From NCBI GenBank assembly GCA_028288705.1, contig JAQBNH010000007.1:248001-312000 (forward strand): a DNA stretch of 64,000 nt. Direction: 5' to 3'. Under the pieces are notes generated by a model, which worked only from the letters and a program-made list of their open reading frames with translations, was not told the origin of the DNA and did not search any database. Source of the DNA: Ferruginibacter sp. (lineage in GTDB: Bacteria; Bacteroidota; Bacteroidia; Chitinophagales; Chitinophagaceae). A program made the translations under genes and the position numbers. Of this stretch, positions 63,038 to 64,000 are shown piece after piece; the stretch's first letter is position 1, and every line of letters begins with the position of its first letter.

Positions 63038-63919
63038 CTACCAGTTGCTAAAACGGAAACCGAGTGTGAACGGGCGCATATCAAGGCTATGTTCGTACAT
63101 TGATTTCGGACTGTAAGACCCATACAGTTTCACCGGGCCAAGGCCGAGCTCAGCTACATAACTCAATTTAAATTTCTCCAAATCGTATTCACCTTTATTT
63201 TTTTGTTTACCGCGTTCGTCGCTTTTTTGTTTGTTACGCTGACTATACAGATAGCCGGCACTCACGCCAAAACCTACACTTACACCACGTTTGTCCGGCG
63301 CATGATTGGAGGCGAAATTCAGCATCAATGGCACCGTCAGGTAATCTGCTGCGAGTTTATTTTTTGAGAAGCTGATCGAGTCGCGAAAAATATATGGGGC
63401 GTTTGTCGGCAAACTGCTGGTGTAAGGCCTTTGACCTCCTTCTTTATAACTGATGGCTGATTTGTAGCGGTAGTTGTTCAGCTCTAATCCAAGTCCGTAT
63501 TGCAGGCTGACATTTCTTTTCACCAGGTTCAGGCGTTGCAGGAAGAACCAGATATTTACGTTGATGCTTTTGCCGGAACGCAATTTAAAATCGGATTCAC
63601 CCAATGCTGCCGTTAGTGGTTTATTAACGAGGTAAGAACCCGTGTTGCCATAGTCAGTCTGATCGCTGTAATTAGAAAATCCTAAATCAAAAACAAACCA
63701 GTTAGTGCTGATGCGTGATGAAGTTTTCTTTTCGTATTTCCTGCCCATTACAACGGTTGTACTTTTGCCACTGTCGGTAGAATTTTTCCCTCTCTTAATG
63801 ATCAGGATATTACCGATGCGCATCGTATCGTTATTCTTTGGATTGTACGTGGTATCGGTTTGTGCCATCGCCGTTAAGCCCAGGGCGCAGGTTGCTGTTA
63901 AGAGGATAAGTCTTTTCAT
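63038..63919 (-). CDS. Outer-membrane beta-barrel protein (PorT-like fold)
   Basis: A 293-residue exported barrel. Signal peptide MKRLILLTATCALGLTAMAQ. A linker TDTTYNPKNNDTMRIGNILIIKRG precedes strands TNWFVFDLGFSNYSD, INVNIWFFLQRLNLVKRNVSLQYGLGLELNNYRY, YLTVPLMLNFAS and VSVGFGVSAGYLYSQ, with a final FTLGFRFSNW. The pattern fits the outer-membrane beta-barrel family (PF13568-like). Loop KQKSDERGKQKNKGEYDLEKF is strongly charged. It follows the end of another gene on the same strand after 27 bp. Confidence 0.85.
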   Translation of the reverse strand: MKRLILLTATCALGLTAMAQTDTTYNPKNNDTMRIGNILIIKRGKNSTDSGKSTTVVMGRKYEKKTSSRISTNWFVFDLGFSNYSDQTDYGNTGSYLVNKPLTAALGESDFKLRSGKSINVNIWFFLQRLNLVKRNVSLQYGLGLELNNYRYKSAISYKEGGQRPYTSSLPTNAPYIFRDSISFSKNKLAADYLTVPLMLNFASNHAPDKRGVSVGFGVSAGYLYSQRNKQKSDERGKQKNKGEYDLEKFKLSYVAELGLGPVKLYGSYSPKSMYEHSLDMRPFTLGFRFSNW

Positions 63920-63946
63920 CTTCGTTCTTTTTAAATGTTGATTGAT

Positions 63947-64000
63947 TTATTTTGCTGCCAGTTCAAACCCCGCAATCCTGATCCCGTTGCCGGTGATAAC
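63947..64000 (-). CDS. C-terminal end of a gene cut by the window edge
   Basis: The last 17 codons of a minus-strand gene, ending VITGNGIRIAGFELAAK and a TAA stop at 63947-63949. The barrel gene starts 27 nt downstream, so the two are probably cotranscribed. Too short to assign a family. Confidence 0.6.
   Translation of the reverse strand, partial: VITGNGIRIAGFELAAK

Noticed and set aside
63947..64000. GIN-domain assignment for the cut gene
   Set aside because: Only 17 residues are visible; any family name would be a guess.

Overview
The window looks like a chromosomal segment from a member of the Bacteroidota, most likely of the Chitinophagaceae or a close relative. The reasons are several secreted proteins with type IX secretion (T9SS) C-terminal sorting regions, a GldA-type gliding ABC ATPase, a PorG-like (DUF6089) outer-membrane barrel, a TonB-dependent receptor with a carboxypeptidase-regulatory-like N-terminus, promoters of the TTTG-N17..20-TAnnTTTG class, and starts with no clear Shine-Dalgarno. 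Most genes are core housekeeping genes. I see no rRNA, tRNA, CRISPR array, prophage or plasmid genes.

Layout. 1-2,522: a repeat-rich intergenic stretch, then an ECF sigma factor, a small two-helix membrane protein, a small HMA-like protein and a CAP-domain secreted protein. 2,778-6,797: three T9SS-type secreted proteins, two of them tandem lamin-tail-domain paralogues with nearly identical C-terminal halves. 6,936-12,021 (minus): rsmA, a barrel-like lipoprotein, and a large fused isobutyryl-CoA mutase (icmF). 12,115-19,043 (minus): a 1,494-residue surface protein with thrombospondin type 3-like calcium repeats and an M1 metallopeptidase, both with sorting domains. 19,278-20,372: pdxA. 20,369-27,758 (minus): a tightly packed nine-gene run (TonB-dependent receptor, 2TM protein, secreted helical protein, two paralogous membrane proteins, winged-helix regulator, ABC ATPase, ABC permease, LolA-like protein) with a good Bacteroidota promoter in front of it. 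28,209-32,386: radA, comF, a beta-helix lipoprotein and a glutathione peroxidase. 32,442-33,197: an IS200/RAYT-type transposase facing a cluster of small palindromes. 33,222-40,811: holB, ricT (PSP1), gldA, eno, divIC/ftsB, a small unknown, nth and a PorG-like barrel. 40,877-45,337: a 2-oxoacid:ferredoxin oxidoreductase alpha subunit without its beta partner, an arginase-fold protein with a damaged metal site, and a PBP4-type carboxypeptidase. 45,461-53,335: a PKD-repeat adhesin-like protein, mutL (TTG start, degenerate endonuclease motifs), a GH3/beta-lactamase fusion, a small lipoprotein and a small membrane protein. 53,346-64,000: an MHS-family transporter divergent from acs, an M16 peptidase, an alpha/beta hydrolase overlapping queA, an L,D-transpeptidase, a barrel protein and the tail of one more gene.

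Themes. Envelope biology dominates: T9SS cargo, lipoproteins, peptidoglycan enzymes (DacB, GH3-AmpC fusion, L,D-transpeptidase) and outer-membrane barrels. Short-chain acyl-CoA metabolism is represented by icmF, the KorA-like subunit and acs with its divergent transporter. Nothing here is a clear-cut new defence or mobile system. The best candidates for new biology are the nine-gene TonB/ABC/LolA-like run with its regulator, the orphan terminator hairpin at 28,031 (possible small RNA), the RAYT-palindrome cluster, and the enzymes whose active-site motifs are broken (arginase family protein, MutL).

Start codons were moved inward in many genes where the longest open frame begins before a signal peptide or before the conserved family N-terminus; each such choice is stated in the entry.
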